Positions 1 through 12,182 are shown, counted from the stretch's first letter. The stretch is DNA of 64,000 nt from Rhodomyrtus psidioides (GCA_021437785.1 JAILYB010000211.1:434001-498000); one strand, 5' to 3'. The notes: a model not told the origin generated them from the sequence alone. Translations and numbers: made by a program.

Positions 1-520
1 GATAATCTCTCGCGACCTTCTTTGGAAGGTCTCACCGTATCAAGACGAGAGTTGCCTCTTAGGACCTCCTCAACGGGTCACCATGAGGTGGTAAAATGTC
101 TCTTGCGACCTCCTCAACGGGTCAGCATGAGTCGGTAAGATGTCTCTTGCGACCTCCTCAACGGGTCAGCATGAGTCGGTAAAATAATCTCTCGCGACCT
201 TCTCTAGAAGGTCTCACCGTATCAAGACGAGAGTTGCCACTTAGGACCTCCTCAACGGGTCACCATGAGTTGGTAAAAATAATCTCTCGCGACCTTCTCT
301 AGAAGGTCTCACCGTATCAAGACGAGAGTTGCCTCTTGAGACCTCCTCAATGGGTCACCATGAGGAGGTAAAATGTCTCTTGCGACATCCTCAATGGGTC
401 AGCATGAGTCGGTAAGGTGTCTTTTGCGACCTCCTCAACGGGTCACCATAAAATGGTATAAATGTCTCTTGCGACCTTTTCAAGAAGGTCTCATCGTATC
501 AAGACAAAAGATGATGTATC
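1..520. repeat. Degenerate tandem array, about 45-bp unit, in element A
   Basis: About eleven imperfect units spaced roughly 43-50 bp apart, each starting with GCGACCT or GGACCT (for example near 12, 61, 107, 150, 193, 243, 288, 337, 382, 427 and 471). Two unit types alternate: one with CTCCTCAACGGGTCA and one with CTTCTCTAGAAGGTCTCA. The array probably continues to the left of the window. It lies where element B has different tandem arrays in its 3' untranslated region. Confidence 0.85.
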
Positions 521-2870
521 ATATGAATTGAATCAATATGAATACAAAATGATGTGATGCCTGGAAAATTGTCAGTGCAAGCATCAGACGGATTACGACT
601 AAAGTAGACTTTAAAAAGGGTTCAGAAAACTTACCTGGTATTTTTTGAGCAATGAGTAAGTGATGGGTAGGCTGACTACATCATACCTGTCCATTTTCTC
701 AAAACATGATGATGATATGCATAAAATCGATGTAAATGCATATGTCAAAAAGGATGAGTAAGCTCTTGCTTGCACTAAAAAGATTTACTGGGGAATTTGT
801 CAACAAGGAAACCTGTCTGACCTTTTTGACAATCCTGATCAACTTGAATGAGGAACTTTAGTCAGAAAGGACTTTCACTCACTCTCTTAAAGGGGTTCAT
901 GTTGAAGATATACTTACCTGAGGATTTGAGGGATTACCTGGTCGGCATTTGCCAGTAAGGTTTTCTCATGTAACGATCCTTGGATGAATTTCGAGACCTT
1001 AAGACGTAACTCGATCATCAGGAATTGTGCTACCTGCCAGACAGTGTCAGAGGTAGAAAGCAAACATACTGAAACATGTTCAATGATTTGATGCAAAACT
1101 TTATTATTGAGCTTGCAAATGAAATAATGATTCATAACATAGTTCATGCATAACCATTCTGCCAAGTTTGCATTACCAATTCTGTTCAAGGAGATAATCA
1201 CATTGTGAATACCTCGAATGTAATCTGAATGTGGACTTCAGTCCGAAAGGACTTTCTCTCATTCTCGAGAAAAGCTATTTGTCCTGACTGCAGGATTCAA
1301 GAGAATTCACTCAATCTTACCATCATCACATTCGACAAGGGTCTGAGTAATCTCGCAATTGGTACGACCAAGCCGATCTGGAGGTCTTGATAAGGACCGT
1401 AATGAGGGCTAGGTCAAAGGTCTTCAAATGGGACTCCAGTCGAGTCAAGGCTGCAGAAATGAATTTCTTCGTCGTCTGCTTCGGGTTTACAAATCAAGAA
1501 CCCTGCAAAAATGAGAGAAAAATAATCTTGCTCGAACTTCTTCGAGCGATGCTTAAAATCATTCAACTCTACGTTAACTCAAGTGCCCTAATCAGAAAAG
1601 ACTTTGAAGGGTTATAACGTAGGTTAGGATAAGGGACTGAGGAATGAAAAGGCTTGCTTTGGCTCAGAAAATATATAAGAAGGGTTTGAGGTTGGCGATC
1701 ATCGCAAATTTCTCATCGATCTTCGCCTTCAAACGACGCCATCATTGCTTGAGAGATGGTATGAACTTCTTTGGGAATTGCACTTTACAAAGCAACCTTT
1801 TAGAGGAATCTTCTTTACAACCAAACCCACTGGGGAATTTACAAGGAAGAATATGTACATGAAATTTACAAGTCAACATACAACAATGTACATTTGAAAT
1901 TTAAAGAAACTTTACAAATGAATGGCATCGGCCTTGCTTTTTGATAGACACTTTGCTTTGTCTGATACCGGGGATTTTTGTGAGATCAGCCTTTGCTTTT
2001 CTTACTCCTGACCCCCATTTTTTTTCTTTTTTTTTTCCCGAGAGAGAATTGTTTTTTGGAGAATGCTTTTTTTTTTCGAAGAAATTTTTTTGAGAGCTTT
2101 TCGACATTTCTCTTCTGTTCATTTCTCATTTTTTTGGGAGTGGGCCTTTTTCTTTCAGGCTGAAATTGCTTCCTCTTTTTTTTTTTTTTTCAATCCCATG
2201 ATTTTGAACCAAGAATTACAACAAGCATTTACAAACAATAATTATGAAAAATCTAAAGTACAAGATGAGTTCACATGGGAATTGTCTATCGACCCGATCA
2301 TCTCTAGCTCTGCTTCTTGGGAAAATGTTATCTTTGCCTTGGGATGAGCATATGATCACCAACGGGGTTTAAGAAATGAATTTGCAGGCTCAAGTGGGCA
2401 ATGCAAGGGATGAAGTGTATAGGATAGAGAAATGAATGCTCTTCGTCATCTTAAGGCACTTAAATTAATGTTCGAGCATAAATGCAAAGAAGCATCCGAA
2501 GATTGATATTAGTCCGAGAAAGAGAATTTCTAACCATTTACCTCGTTTTGCTTCTGAAATTACCTCGTTCTGCTCCGATGTGAGGTGATTTTTGACAGGG
2601 TTAAGAAATGAAACCGCCGCTCAAAAGGGTTAATCAATGGATCACCTGTAGTGTTTGGGATATAAAAATGAATGCCTCTGTTATTTCGGCTATTGTACCT
2701 TTTGCGAGAAAACCCTTCGCCTTGAAAAATGCGGAATAATACCGCTGAACTCACTGGGGTTAAAATATGGGATGTGTGGAAATGACTTACCTTCCATCAT
2801 CTTGTCATGCCCCATTCTATACAATTCGATGCACCATATGCGGTCTATACTCCATATTCAGAGTTGGTAA
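521..2870 (-). other. 3' non-coding region of element A, homologous to that of element B
   Basis: No coding frame is conserved here. Several blocks align by eye with the 3' untranslated region of element B: 1380-1560 with 15370-15560 (sharing GACCGTAATG and TAATCTTGCTCGAACTTCTT), 1640-1740 with 15620-15700, 1910-1960 with 15965-16010, and 2345-2540 with 16228-16420 (sharing ATGATCACCAACGGG and TGTAGGATAGAGAAA-like words). Stretches of poly-T occur at 2015-2190. Short open frames in this interval are not preserved between A and B. Confidence 0.7.
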
Positions 2871-5560
2871 ATAAAACATGAAGAATAACTATGCATAAAC
2901 CATGCAATGGGTGAGTATTCTCAAAGTATTTGCAAATGAAAATTTCAAGCATTGTGTCATGTTTCATGAAAAATCTCACGCATTTTGCTTAAGGAAAAAT
3001 GATAATGCAAGAATGCGAGAAAATTCTCAGGAACAGGGTGAATCTGGGTTGCCCCAAAATATACGAATAGATTACACAAGTCAGGAACCGTGCTCCTCGA
3101 GTCAAGGACTAGTTCATTCCTATCTTTGCCCTAGAGTGAGGAAAACATGAGTCGGATGAAGACTCGAAATGCTACGGTTTGTGTCACAATGGTGACCATC
3201 AGGCTGGTCATATGCTCCTTTGTAAAATGCAAGATTCCCCCAGACATGGCCAGTGTTGGGAATTCGATTTCGAGCTTTAGCAAATGACTCGCTTTCACGC
3301 TTGATCCTGTATAGAAAAAATGTGCATGAATAGGGTCATAAAAGATGAAATGAGCAAAAATCTGGAGAGCTCCTGACGATCGATTTGCTTCTATAGTAGC
3401 CATCAAAAACATGTTGCCCAACATGATATCTGCAAAAATGAGAATAGAAAGTCATTTCCAATAATGATTGGGCAAGGCAACATATACTCCCTTTGAGATC
3501 GAGCGGCCTTGATTTTGTCCCATCTTTCATTGACTGATGAGTTAATTGATGAATCGGCTAAGGATTGCCCCAAGGTTCATCATTTGGGCTTATCAGGAGA
3601 GCCAAAAAGCAGCATCGATTAATGCAGGGATTTCGATGGCAGGTTGATATGACTCGATCCTCAGGGGTCATTGAATATTTGATCGATAAGAAGTTCTGCT
3701 ATCTTGGGAAAAGATTGATGGCGAAGCATGAATAGCCTCAAAAGGTCGATGTATTGGGATCGGCCATGGATTTTCGAACTCGATTGCGAGTTTCGAGGCA
3801 CAATATTCATTTGCAGGGCCATCTATGGATTGATCGGGATGATGCATGGTCAGAGTTAAGATCTGCCCTCCTTGCCCCCTAGATTAATTTGAAACTACAG
3901 ATATTCTTTCCGAAATTGAATCGAATTGAATCAACTCAATTTGCTTGCGAATCGCAGATCAAAGGATGGCTCAAATGATAGGGCTTCGGGCCTGCTCAAT
4001 GGGGACTTGGATTCAAGGGAATGCTTGCAGCTCGGGGCTAATTTGATGGTGCTGTCTGTGGGCTGCTCACAAAGTCTTGATGGTCGCTTAAATATCTGTG
4101 ATGAAAATGGGACCAATATTGAAAAATTTCTGAGGAGGACAAGGAAATACTATTGGGTGTTCACAAACACCCATGAATCCACGTGAGAAGCTTCCTTCGG
4201 TATGTGAATCTCGGAAGGTGGCCTCGTCTCAGCACCTGGAAGTTCGCAACTGGACTCCTTGCAACGGCAGTACAATGACGCTCGACCGAAGATGGCACAT
4301 GGTCAGGTTTTATTTTCGATGGGCTTCACTTAATATCGAGTGTTATGATGTTGATCGTCAAGATTACTGGCTGCTTAACCGCCGATGTGCAAGTGAGGAA
4401 ATCCAAATGCTGCAATAATGTTGCCAAACGCATAATTTGGACTCGAGACACCATTTCCATGAATTTGCCATCACCAAGTTGAACCGAGACACGTGTTAGG
4501 CTCCACTTCTTTCTTCATGTTCCATAATTATCATGGCCATCTCTATAATCGATGCAAAAGGAATGGGTCCTGCAAAGAGAGAATAGACAAAAGAAATTCT
4601 TCTTCTTAAAAAGAAAGAAAAATTCAACCCCCTCCCTTCTTGGATCTTTTCCCCATGGAGAAGTCAATCTTCTCTCCTCATCACGTCATTCTTCTGAACC
4701 TGCTCGAAGAACCAGAAGCCCTCTTTTTTTCTCTGATCTTGTGGCCGTGTACTTCTATGAAAATCCCCATCTGGAATTGTCGTATAATGATAATTGAGTG
4801 GCTGATTTGGACCTTATACAAATGAGTGATTTTTATGATCTATAATCACCTACAAAAGATAGGAGACCAGTAAGTATGCGATAGAGAGAGGTCGGTCCAT
4901 GACGGCTTGATTGGTCTGACTTTATTTTCCATTTTTTGTGCAAAAACTGGAAAACATGATATTTTTGGGGAAAATTTTCTTGCACATTGGTAACCTTGAA
5001 AAAAAATGTGATAAAATCCTTTTGATATTTGAAAAAAAAATTACCCGAAAGGATTTTTATCACAATGAATTTGAAAATCTTGCATCCATTGAAACATTAA
5101 GGAAAGATGTGACAGAGTTTTCATTAGTCGGTAAAATTTCCTGAGGGATTTTTTGTTGTTTTCAGTTTTTCTGAAAATGACTCATCCATTTGATTTTGAA
5201 AAAATGACCATGGGATTAAGTTCAAATTCTGACTGAAATCTTTCATGGACCGACCAAAAATATAATAAATATGAGATAAAGTTAGAGACCTTACTTTGCC
5301 TATGGAAAATAAAATGTCAATCACATAGACATGCGCATGAGACGTGAGGTTAACATCATTCTGACTATACTAGAGGTTGACAAATTGAAGTGAAAGACTT
5401 GCGACAAGGCGACAATCTTGCGCACATAATCAAGATTAGTCGTAATCTTACGACGTAACCAGGATTAGTCGGGTCATTTCAACTTCGGCTTCTCGAGTTA
5501 AAAATTATAACCCCGCTTCGGTAATCTTACCGAGCGTGAGTTCTAACTTTTGAAACTCAT
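2871..5560. other. Internal spacer of element A with no recognisable content
   Basis: This stretch lies where gag-pol should be in an autonomous element. I see only short unrelated open frames, no retroelement motifs such as YVDD, zinc knuckle or integrase DDE, and no clear similarity to element B. It is either diverged filler of a non-autonomous family or acquired sequence. Confidence 0.5.
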
Positions 5561-5964
5561 TTTTGGAAAGAGAGTCGGGATCGAATTCGGACTTGCTTTC
5601 AAACGTGATCTCACGAAGAACGTTAGGATCCAATCTCGATACCGTCCTAAAGCTAGTGGCCCAGGTTCGGCCACAAGTTATGTGTGGTGTAGTGCTGAAG
5701 CAATTAATCATGCACAACAATTAATAAGCAATCACCGCTTCAAAATGTGCATAATTAAACAAACAATTCCAAACACCAATCTGCAAAACATGGGATTAGC
5801 CAAACACTCCACCCCTTATAACTCCTATCTGCAAAATCATTTAACACATGGTTATGGACTTACCTGGAGTCCATGCTGCCAAACAAAAAATGTGATTTTT
5901 TTCATGAAATATTTAAGGCCTAAGTCCACTAGGTTCTTAATTTTTCAAAAATTAAGGACAAAAG
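5561..5964 (-). other. 5' leader of element A
   Basis: The stretch around 5735-5870 shares words with 27880-28010 of element B: CACCGCTTCA, CCACCCCTTAT, ATCTGCAAAA and the ACATGGTTA/ACAATGGTTA region. This identifies it as the untranslated leader downstream of the PBS, read on the minus strand. No start codon followed by a long frame is seen. Confidence 0.6.
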
Positions 5965-5982
5965 TCCCCAGCGGAGTCGCCA
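5965..5982 (-). other. Primer binding site of element A, tRNA-Arg type
   Basis: Plus-strand TCCCCAGCGGAGTCGCCA is the 3' end of a plant tRNA-Arg including CCA (from memory of the ACG isoacceptor). On the minus strand this is TGGCGACTCCGCTGGGGA, the Tat/Ogre-type PBS. A 3-nt spacer (5983-5985) separates it from the LTR. The tRNA match stops at the usual 18 nt here, unlike element B. Confidence 0.85.
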
Positions 5983-6654
5983 AGCTGTCGAGACCAAAAA
6001 ATAAATTTCTTGTTTTAGGCTAATGGATTATCAGGTTAAGTATTTAACTAACCTAACTCGGACTCTCCCAAGTCCATACCAAATCGCAACTTATGGTTCA
6101 ATATGATTAACATGCAATGTATTTTGAATTTGGAGTCACCACTAATCATTTGTGGTAGGTCGATTAGAAACCTAAATAAAATAGCGGGAGAACTATTTTA
6201 TTCCTACGAACCAGAGATTAAGAGTCCGGGGACTTGATTACGCTAGATTACTCTAACGCCCTTTGGGTACCATTTTATTTCATGAAAAATCATTTGAGAA
6301 GGCAACATTAATTGATTTTTAACCTAAGTCACTAACAAAGGTTGTCATGCGGGTGCGCAATCAATTAATTGAACATCCAGAAATCAATATAATCAAGGGA
6401 GCATGAACCACGCAAGTTAGTTCTTTTTTTAATTTTTTTAATTTTTATATGAATGCATGAAAGACTATACTATATGTGATGCATGATATTATTCTATGAT
6501 GTAATGACATGAATTACATGTAAGACTAAACTAGATGACATGCAAATTAAACGAATGCAAAAATGAGACCATGATTTAATTAAATTAACTACGTGACATA
6601 TAAATTAATTAAAATCAAGACATGCAATTCTAATATGCAATTTAAGCTAAAAAG

Positions 6655-6865
6655 CAATCTAACATGACATGGCAAAGATGAATGACATGGCATAGATGAC
6701 ATCGCAAAGATGAATGACATGGCATGGATGACATGGCAAAAATGACGTGGCATGGCAAAAATGATGTGGATAAGATGACGTGGCATGGATGACGTAGCAT
6801 GGATGACATAGTATAGATGACATGGCAAGGATGACGTGGCATAGATGACATGGTAAGGATGAATT
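6655..6865. repeat. GATGACATGGCA minisatellite in LTR of A
   Basis: About fifteen short units built on GATGACATGGCA/TGG or GATGACGTGGCA, mostly 12-24 bp apart. The array lies inside the LTR. Overlapping minus-strand open frames rich in Met-Pro-Cys-His are translations of this repeat and not genes. Confidence 0.85.
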
Positions 6866-8619
6866 TTTATTATTATTTTCGGATGAATTTATTTCCTAAA
6901 ATAGAACTATGCCAAAACAATTCTTATCTTGCATATTTTAGAGTCTAAATTGACCTAAACCCTAATATATTAAAGACGAATTATTTTAGACACGAAATTC
7001 TATTTAAACATGCAATTTCTATCCTGAAATGTAAGGATATGCAATTTTCAAATATGGAAGATGAATGAATGCAATCTTTTTTTAGAATTTTCGAGATTTC
7101 ATCTTGCGACGGATATATTCTAAAAAAATATGACAATCAATCAAATCAAATCAATTCAGACGAGGAAAGTGAATATGTCAATCAATATCAATCAAGAAAG
7201 TGGATATCAACCTAGTTTTGAAATATTTCGCGAAATATTTGAGTCAACCTTTAATTCGTAATCCTATGATTAACGATTGAACCCAAATCCTTGTCTAATC
7301 AAGTATTCCATCAATAATCTTAAAGATGGACATTCCCGATCAGGTGACAAGTTGCGGATTAGGAAAAGAAAATTTTCCTAATTAACCTGTATTTTGAAAA
7401 GATACCCACTTTGATGCAAGGTAAGATATGACAAAAAAAAGAAATTGAATATTCAATTTCAAGATTAGGAATTATACCCCGTATATTGCAAGATTGCCTT
7501 TCCAAGTTCGAATTAGTCTGAAACTTGAGCACTAAGCTCCGAGATTGGACCAGTTCGGCTTGAGAATTGCGTCGACAGCCAATGGTGGCGGACTCTCCGC
7601 GGTTCATGGACGGCAATGAGCTTTCATGACCGCGGAACTCTTGATGCTCGCGGATTAATCTGGAAGATAATAACCCATGACCTCCAACAGGGATGGTCTT
7701 AAGATTGAGGCCTTTTTTAATGACGTGAGCTTACTGGGGAAAGCTACTGACATTTCATGCAACATGAGAATTTCTTACAACATATAACCACGCGACATGT
7801 CCAAGAAAGAGGACCAATGATGATGAGGACTCAATGAGGTACAAGTCAATAAAAATCTGGCCTTGCGGTGGGGCAATGAGGACATAAGTCCGCTGGAATT
7901 GCAGCTTCGTTGCGATAGGGTACCACTGGTCGTTAGCGTCACGAGAGGCGACAACAGCGGCTGATTTTTTGGAGGACCCGCGACTCGTTGGGCTGAGTTC
8001 GTGCCGTTTCGTTGTTTGGTGAATCGACGGTCATGCAGCTGCGAGGTTCAAAACCCATAGAGGCTGTTCGGAGGGGAATGTTGAAATAATCTCAAGCGAA
8101 CCTGCAAAACAGAAATTGTTTTCATCGGGAGCGTGAGACAAAACTCGGAAATAAGACATGACGGTCGGCGGCTAGCGACGGCTCGTTTTTTCTGCCTTGA
8201 TCACATCTGAACTTTCTTTTTCTCCTTCGGATTTGGACCGCAAGTGGACTTTCTGCTGAATTCTCAACTCCAGTTGCAGAGAAAGACCAAATATCACCGA
8301 TTCATCCCAACTTTCAATCTCCCGGGATTCACCTGCAAGAAAAAGACAAGGAATATTGAGCTTCTAACTACTTTTCAATTCTCTCTCATCCTTTGATCTC
8401 ACGTGTATTCTAGATTTTAGGGAGCGAATGTTGATGTTGTCGGAGTTGCACCGGAACAAACACCAGGATGGCTTCGAAGTGTTCTTGGGGGAAAACTCGT
8501 GGAGATGCAGTAGACGCTTGGGACACGAATTGGATTCCCTCTCAGTCTCACTTTTCTCTCTTACTGCCGTGTATTATCATGAAATTGGCCCCTTCAACTT
8601 GATGTGAACTTAAAGCACC

Positions 8620-8628
8620 TATTTATAA
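8620..8628 (-). promoter_or_regulatory. Probable TATA box of LTR A
   Basis: On the minus strand the sequence reads TATAAATAG about 450 bp into the LTR from its U3 end. This places a short U3 before a long R-U5, as in B. Confidence 0.55.
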
Positions 8629-9073
8629 TAGTGAGCTAGGTTTTCACATGATTTTCATTATTTGCAAAATCATCCCTCAACTTTGGATGGTCGCAATTTG
8701 GTATAGATATAAAATATTCTCTCCATAAAGCCTTTTTTCTTAATTAATGGGCATTTTAATTAAAAGGCTTTTCCCAAATTAAACATTAAATGGGATGATT
8801 TAAGCTCAAATTAGACCCCAAGGGCTTGATGATTTTTCTTTGACATTGGCCCCTAGCTGGCCGAATTATGCTCTTTGAGTTTTAGCCCACCGCTCGTCAA
8901 TTTTAATTCATTTTCCACTGCTGATCTGATTAAATGTAAATGCAATGTAATGCAATACGATGATAAAAATAAATATGAAAAATGGTCTGATTATTTTTTG
9001 TAGGAATTAATTCCTATTTTTTTTTATGGAAAGTGAATGATTAAAAAGATTAGTCAAAATTTTGGTGTCAACA

Positions 9074-9610
9074 ATGATTTTTTGAGGTCTGGTTGATTTA
9101 TGGTGATTTTTGGATGAAAATCGGAAGGATTCTGAGCTAACTGCGGAGAAGTGTTGGTTCTAGCTCTTAGAAATTCCAAATGACCTCATTTTTTTAGGAG
9201 AGTTTCATAACAACTATTACTATGTTCAGATGGTTTATGGCTGCAAATAGATGGTTTTAAAATGAGATTTGATGGCCGGTTTGCATTGTTATTCTTAGGG
9301 ACAGAATCTGCCCGGCACTGAACGGTGTAGGATCCGAAGGTTGTTACTTTGCTTGGAGGAGTTTGTTGGCTTAATTAGCTAGGTAAGAAGACTTCTAACC
9401 TTTTGTTAGGATGTTCAGTCACTAAATGGTGGAATTTTGGTGGAATTGAAAGGGTTTAAATGGCGGTTTTTGGTGTGAAAAATGTGAGGGACCCGAAAGC
9501 TATGCAATCCCGTTTTCAGCCCGCACGTTTTTAAAACTAGTCGTTCTAAGTCATCTGATGTTCAAATTGAGTACCGTTTTCGCCCACACGGCCGTAAGAT
9601 CTTGAAGAAC
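9074..9610 (+). repeat. 5' LTR of element C, middle fragment
   Basis: This 537-bp piece aligns with 39563-40057 plus 48981-49030 of the 3' LTR, for example CAGAATCTGCCCGGCACTGA and GTTGGCTTAATTAGCTAGGT in both. It is flanked on the left by element A and on the right by element B. It preserves the empty insertion site of D (CAAAT at 9563-9567). Confidence 0.9.
9606..9610. repeat. Target site duplication of B, left copy (AGAAC)
   Basis: AGAAC directly precedes the LTR terminus at 9611 and is repeated at 31992-31996. The single copy in the uninterrupted paralogous LTR is at 49024-49028. Confidence 0.95.
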
Positions 9611-10169
9611 TGTCGCGACCCTCTCGAGCTTGGAGGCGGGAGCGGGCTAATGGGCCGCCCGATCGCTGGCTTGATCGGACGCGGGCCTCTCCCAAGGTCC
9701 ATTACCCAAATCGCAACTGCTGGATATACGTGGTCGACCTTCAGTGTGGTCTAGTGACATGTGATGAGTGTACATGCCAAGGAGTCGCCACCAATTGTTT
9801 CATGGAGGGTACGATCGGAAAACCCTATCGAATAGTTGGGAGTGATCTATTCGATTCTGCGGAAACCAGAGAAGTGGGTTCGGGGACTTAGTTACGCCAA
9901 CTGTCAAAGTTGACGCCCTTTCGGTACCTAAGCTGAATGGTTTATCTGATCCTAGGATTTCATACAGACGAGTGGGGTACAGATCCTAAATCTAGGAGTT
10001 CATGCAGATGAGAATTGCTACCTTATCAATCACAAACAATAGAAATAAGTGCGCAAATCAAGGATCCAGTACATGTGGATAAAACACATGAAATCAGCGT
10101 GGCATCCCTAATGAGGCCCTATTAGCCTAGAGAAATATCAATCAAGGCTTAGGAATGATTTTAGCATGA

Positions 10170-10655
10170 TTTGCCCATGAGGGGCAAAATCGTAATTTTG
10201 AACAATTTGGGGATAATTCCCCCTAAAAAGGACAAATTCATCATTTTTGGCGAATTGGAGAGTCAAAGGACGGGGAAATAGGATTGGCCATCAATCCAAT
10301 CCATTTCCTATTTTTCGGGAATTTCCAGGATTTTTCTGGTATTTAAAAGTGATTTTACCCTTGGAGGGGTAAAATCGTCATTTTGGACAAAGATGAGAAC
10401 TGAAAATCTCAAACATTAGGGTTAGTCGTCCACCTGACCCAAACCCTGATTTCAAGCAATTTTCAGAACTCGATTGAGACAAGAAAGACAATTTTCCTAT
10501 TGAAGGGCAAAATCGTCATTTTGAGAAAAGGTGCGGGACTTGAAAACGCGAACCTAAGAATTGGTCGATTACTCGACCCTAATTCTTACCTTGGTATTAT
10601 TGGTCTTATCTCACATACATGGCAGAGGCGACTTACCCTTAAAGGGTAATATCGT
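10170..10655. repeat. Dispersed AAATCGTCATTTTG motif cluster in LTR B
   Basis: Five variants of an AGGGGTAAAATCGTCATTTTG-like word occur at about 10183, 10222, 10359, 10501 and 10636. The same cluster is in the other LTR (about 28706-29180) and, with different flanks, in the solo LTR E (about 44446-44790). Conservation across families suggests a cis-acting role. Confidence 0.7.
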
Positions 10656-12084
10656 CAAGTCTCGGAAAAATGGATAAGAAACCTCAAAAATAGGGTTGAC
10701 CAGTTGTCTGTGGTCAACCCTCGATTTTTGGGGATTTCTAGGTGTCTAGGATTTTTTCACAAATTTTTCCACATTTTTTTGGAATTTTCTGGAATTTTCT
10801 AGCATTTTTTGGATTTTCTAGGATTTTTCTGATTTTTTTATTTATTTATTATTATTATTATTTTTTTTAAAAAAATATTATTCGGGCCGAGTCGGGTGAC
10901 CCCGCCCACGGCCCCCGGCGATCGGGCTGGCCCGGATCCGGCCTCGCGCCGAAATGGCGCTGTCTCATTCTTTTTTTATTTTTGGATTTTCGGACTTAAT
11001 CCGACGGTCTCCATCGAACCACGTAATTGATCTATACCCGTTGGATCTAATTACTAAAGTTTGCGGTCCAGATTGAACGAAGACTTAACCTGATCCGTTC
11101 GATCAACTTACTAAGTCCTACGGCCACGATTAGAAATTGAGACTCGATCTGAACCGTCGGTTCTCACTAACCTAAACGACGTCGCACGAACACTAACCTA
11201 CACGACACCGTTTCAGCTTATTTTGATTTTCTGATTTTTAAACATTTTCGGATAAACCTAATTACTAATCGGACGGTCGCTAGAATTTAGGTTCGATTTA
11301 TCTGAACCGTCCGATCTTTTTTATTCAAATAACAGACCCAACGGCCATGCTGACTCGGCACCACGTGGACCAATGGCCGAATGCCAACTAGGAGTTTGAC
11401 CGGTTGACTGCGCCACGTCAGCTTCGTCTTCAACCTCGCGACTCCGGCAGAATGGACGGCTGAGGATCTCCGGCGACGATCCTACGGTGGAATCATGATG
11501 AAATCGTGCGAGACTAACTCTAATCGACTCGCGATCGTCTCTACCTTAACATATCTAAGGATCGTGGCGTCTTATTCGCAAAATCACGAGCATCATACAA
11601 AGTACCGAACACGGCCATGGAAGCTCAATCATACGATTTAGTCAAAATTAGAGGAATTCAGTCACAGAATAGCACCAATGGAGGTTCAGAAGACGTACCT
11701 CGAGCTCCGATTGAGCTCGCTCGGCCCCGATTTGGCTGGGCAAGGATCGGCTATGGAGGCTAAATCGGAGGACTCGATTCAGGGTATGCGAGCAAAGTCG
11801 ATGCAAAATGGAGATGCGAACATGGTCAGTAATGTCTAAGGGATGAAAAGCACACGGGAATTGCAAAGATTGAAGCCAAAATCAAAGTCCGCCATTGAAG
11901 ACCTGAGCTTGAGTTTGAAGTTCGGGATTACCTGTTCTGGCGGTTTTGGGCTGCGCGGTTGATGGCGGTCGCTTCCTAGCACTCAAAGCGAACTTCTGAC
12001 GGTCTTCTTCAGCTTCGGTTTGGCCGGAGACGGCCTAACCAGCGCTTTGCAGTCGAACTCAAGTTCTCGACGACGGAGGGTCGG

Positions 12085-12123
12085 AGAACGAGCTCTCTCT
12101 CGCGTTCTCTCTCTCTCTCTCGA
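12085..12123. repeat. CT microsatellite in LTR B
   Basis: A CT-rich run including (TC)n that differs in length between the two LTRs (the counterpart at 30615-30648 is longer). In element sense it is a GA tract just downstream of the TATA box, so it lies in the transcribed leader. Confidence 0.8.
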
Positions 12124-12182
12124 TTCAGTTTCGCCCCTCTGCAACTGAATCAACCTCTCCACTAACTGAAAGCCCCTGTAGG

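Larger units (their letters stand above)
1..9073 (-). mobile_element. Element A: non-autonomous Tat/Ogre-like LTR retrotransposon, partial
   Basis: A Ty3/gypsy Tat-type element on the minus strand that runs off the left edge. Its 5' LTR is at 5986-9073 and a PBS lies just inside it. Leftward, in element sense, come a short leader similar to that of element B, about 3 kb of sequence I do not recognise, and then non-coding blocks similar to the 3' untranslated region of B. No gag, protease, RT or integrase reading frame is visible in the roughly 6 kb of internal sequence, so it looks like a coding-deleted, trans-mobilised derivative. It is inserted in the 5' LTR of element C: the base after its LTR (9074, ATGAT) continues C, and the uninterrupted site is at 39563-39567. 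The 3' LTR and the second TSD copy should lie left of the window. An unseen coding segment between position 1 and that LTR is unlikely but not excluded. Confidence 0.8.
5986..9073 (-). repeat. 5' LTR of element A (3088 bp)
   Basis: The LTR runs, on the plus strand, from TGTCGAGACC to GGTGTCAACA, so in element sense it is TGTTGACACC...GGTCTCGACA. The same termini are seen in the LTRs of B and E. The U5 end shares conserved blocks with them near 6131-6150 (PBS-like) and 6210-6270 (CGGGGACTT...ACGCCCTTT). Most of the remainder differs, so A belongs to a different family of the same lineage. The partner LTR is outside the window. Confidence 0.85.

Noticed and set aside
5550..6023. 157-residue plus-strand open frame
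   Set aside because: It runs across the leader, PBS and LTR boundary of element A and has no domain, so it is a chance frame.
6589..6851. Minus-strand frames rich in Met-Pro-Cys-His
   Set aside because: They are translations of the GATGACATGGCA minisatellite.
11648..11866. 72-residue frame repeated at 30169-30387
   Set aside because: Recurrence is explained by the two LTRs of B being copies. No recognisable domain.
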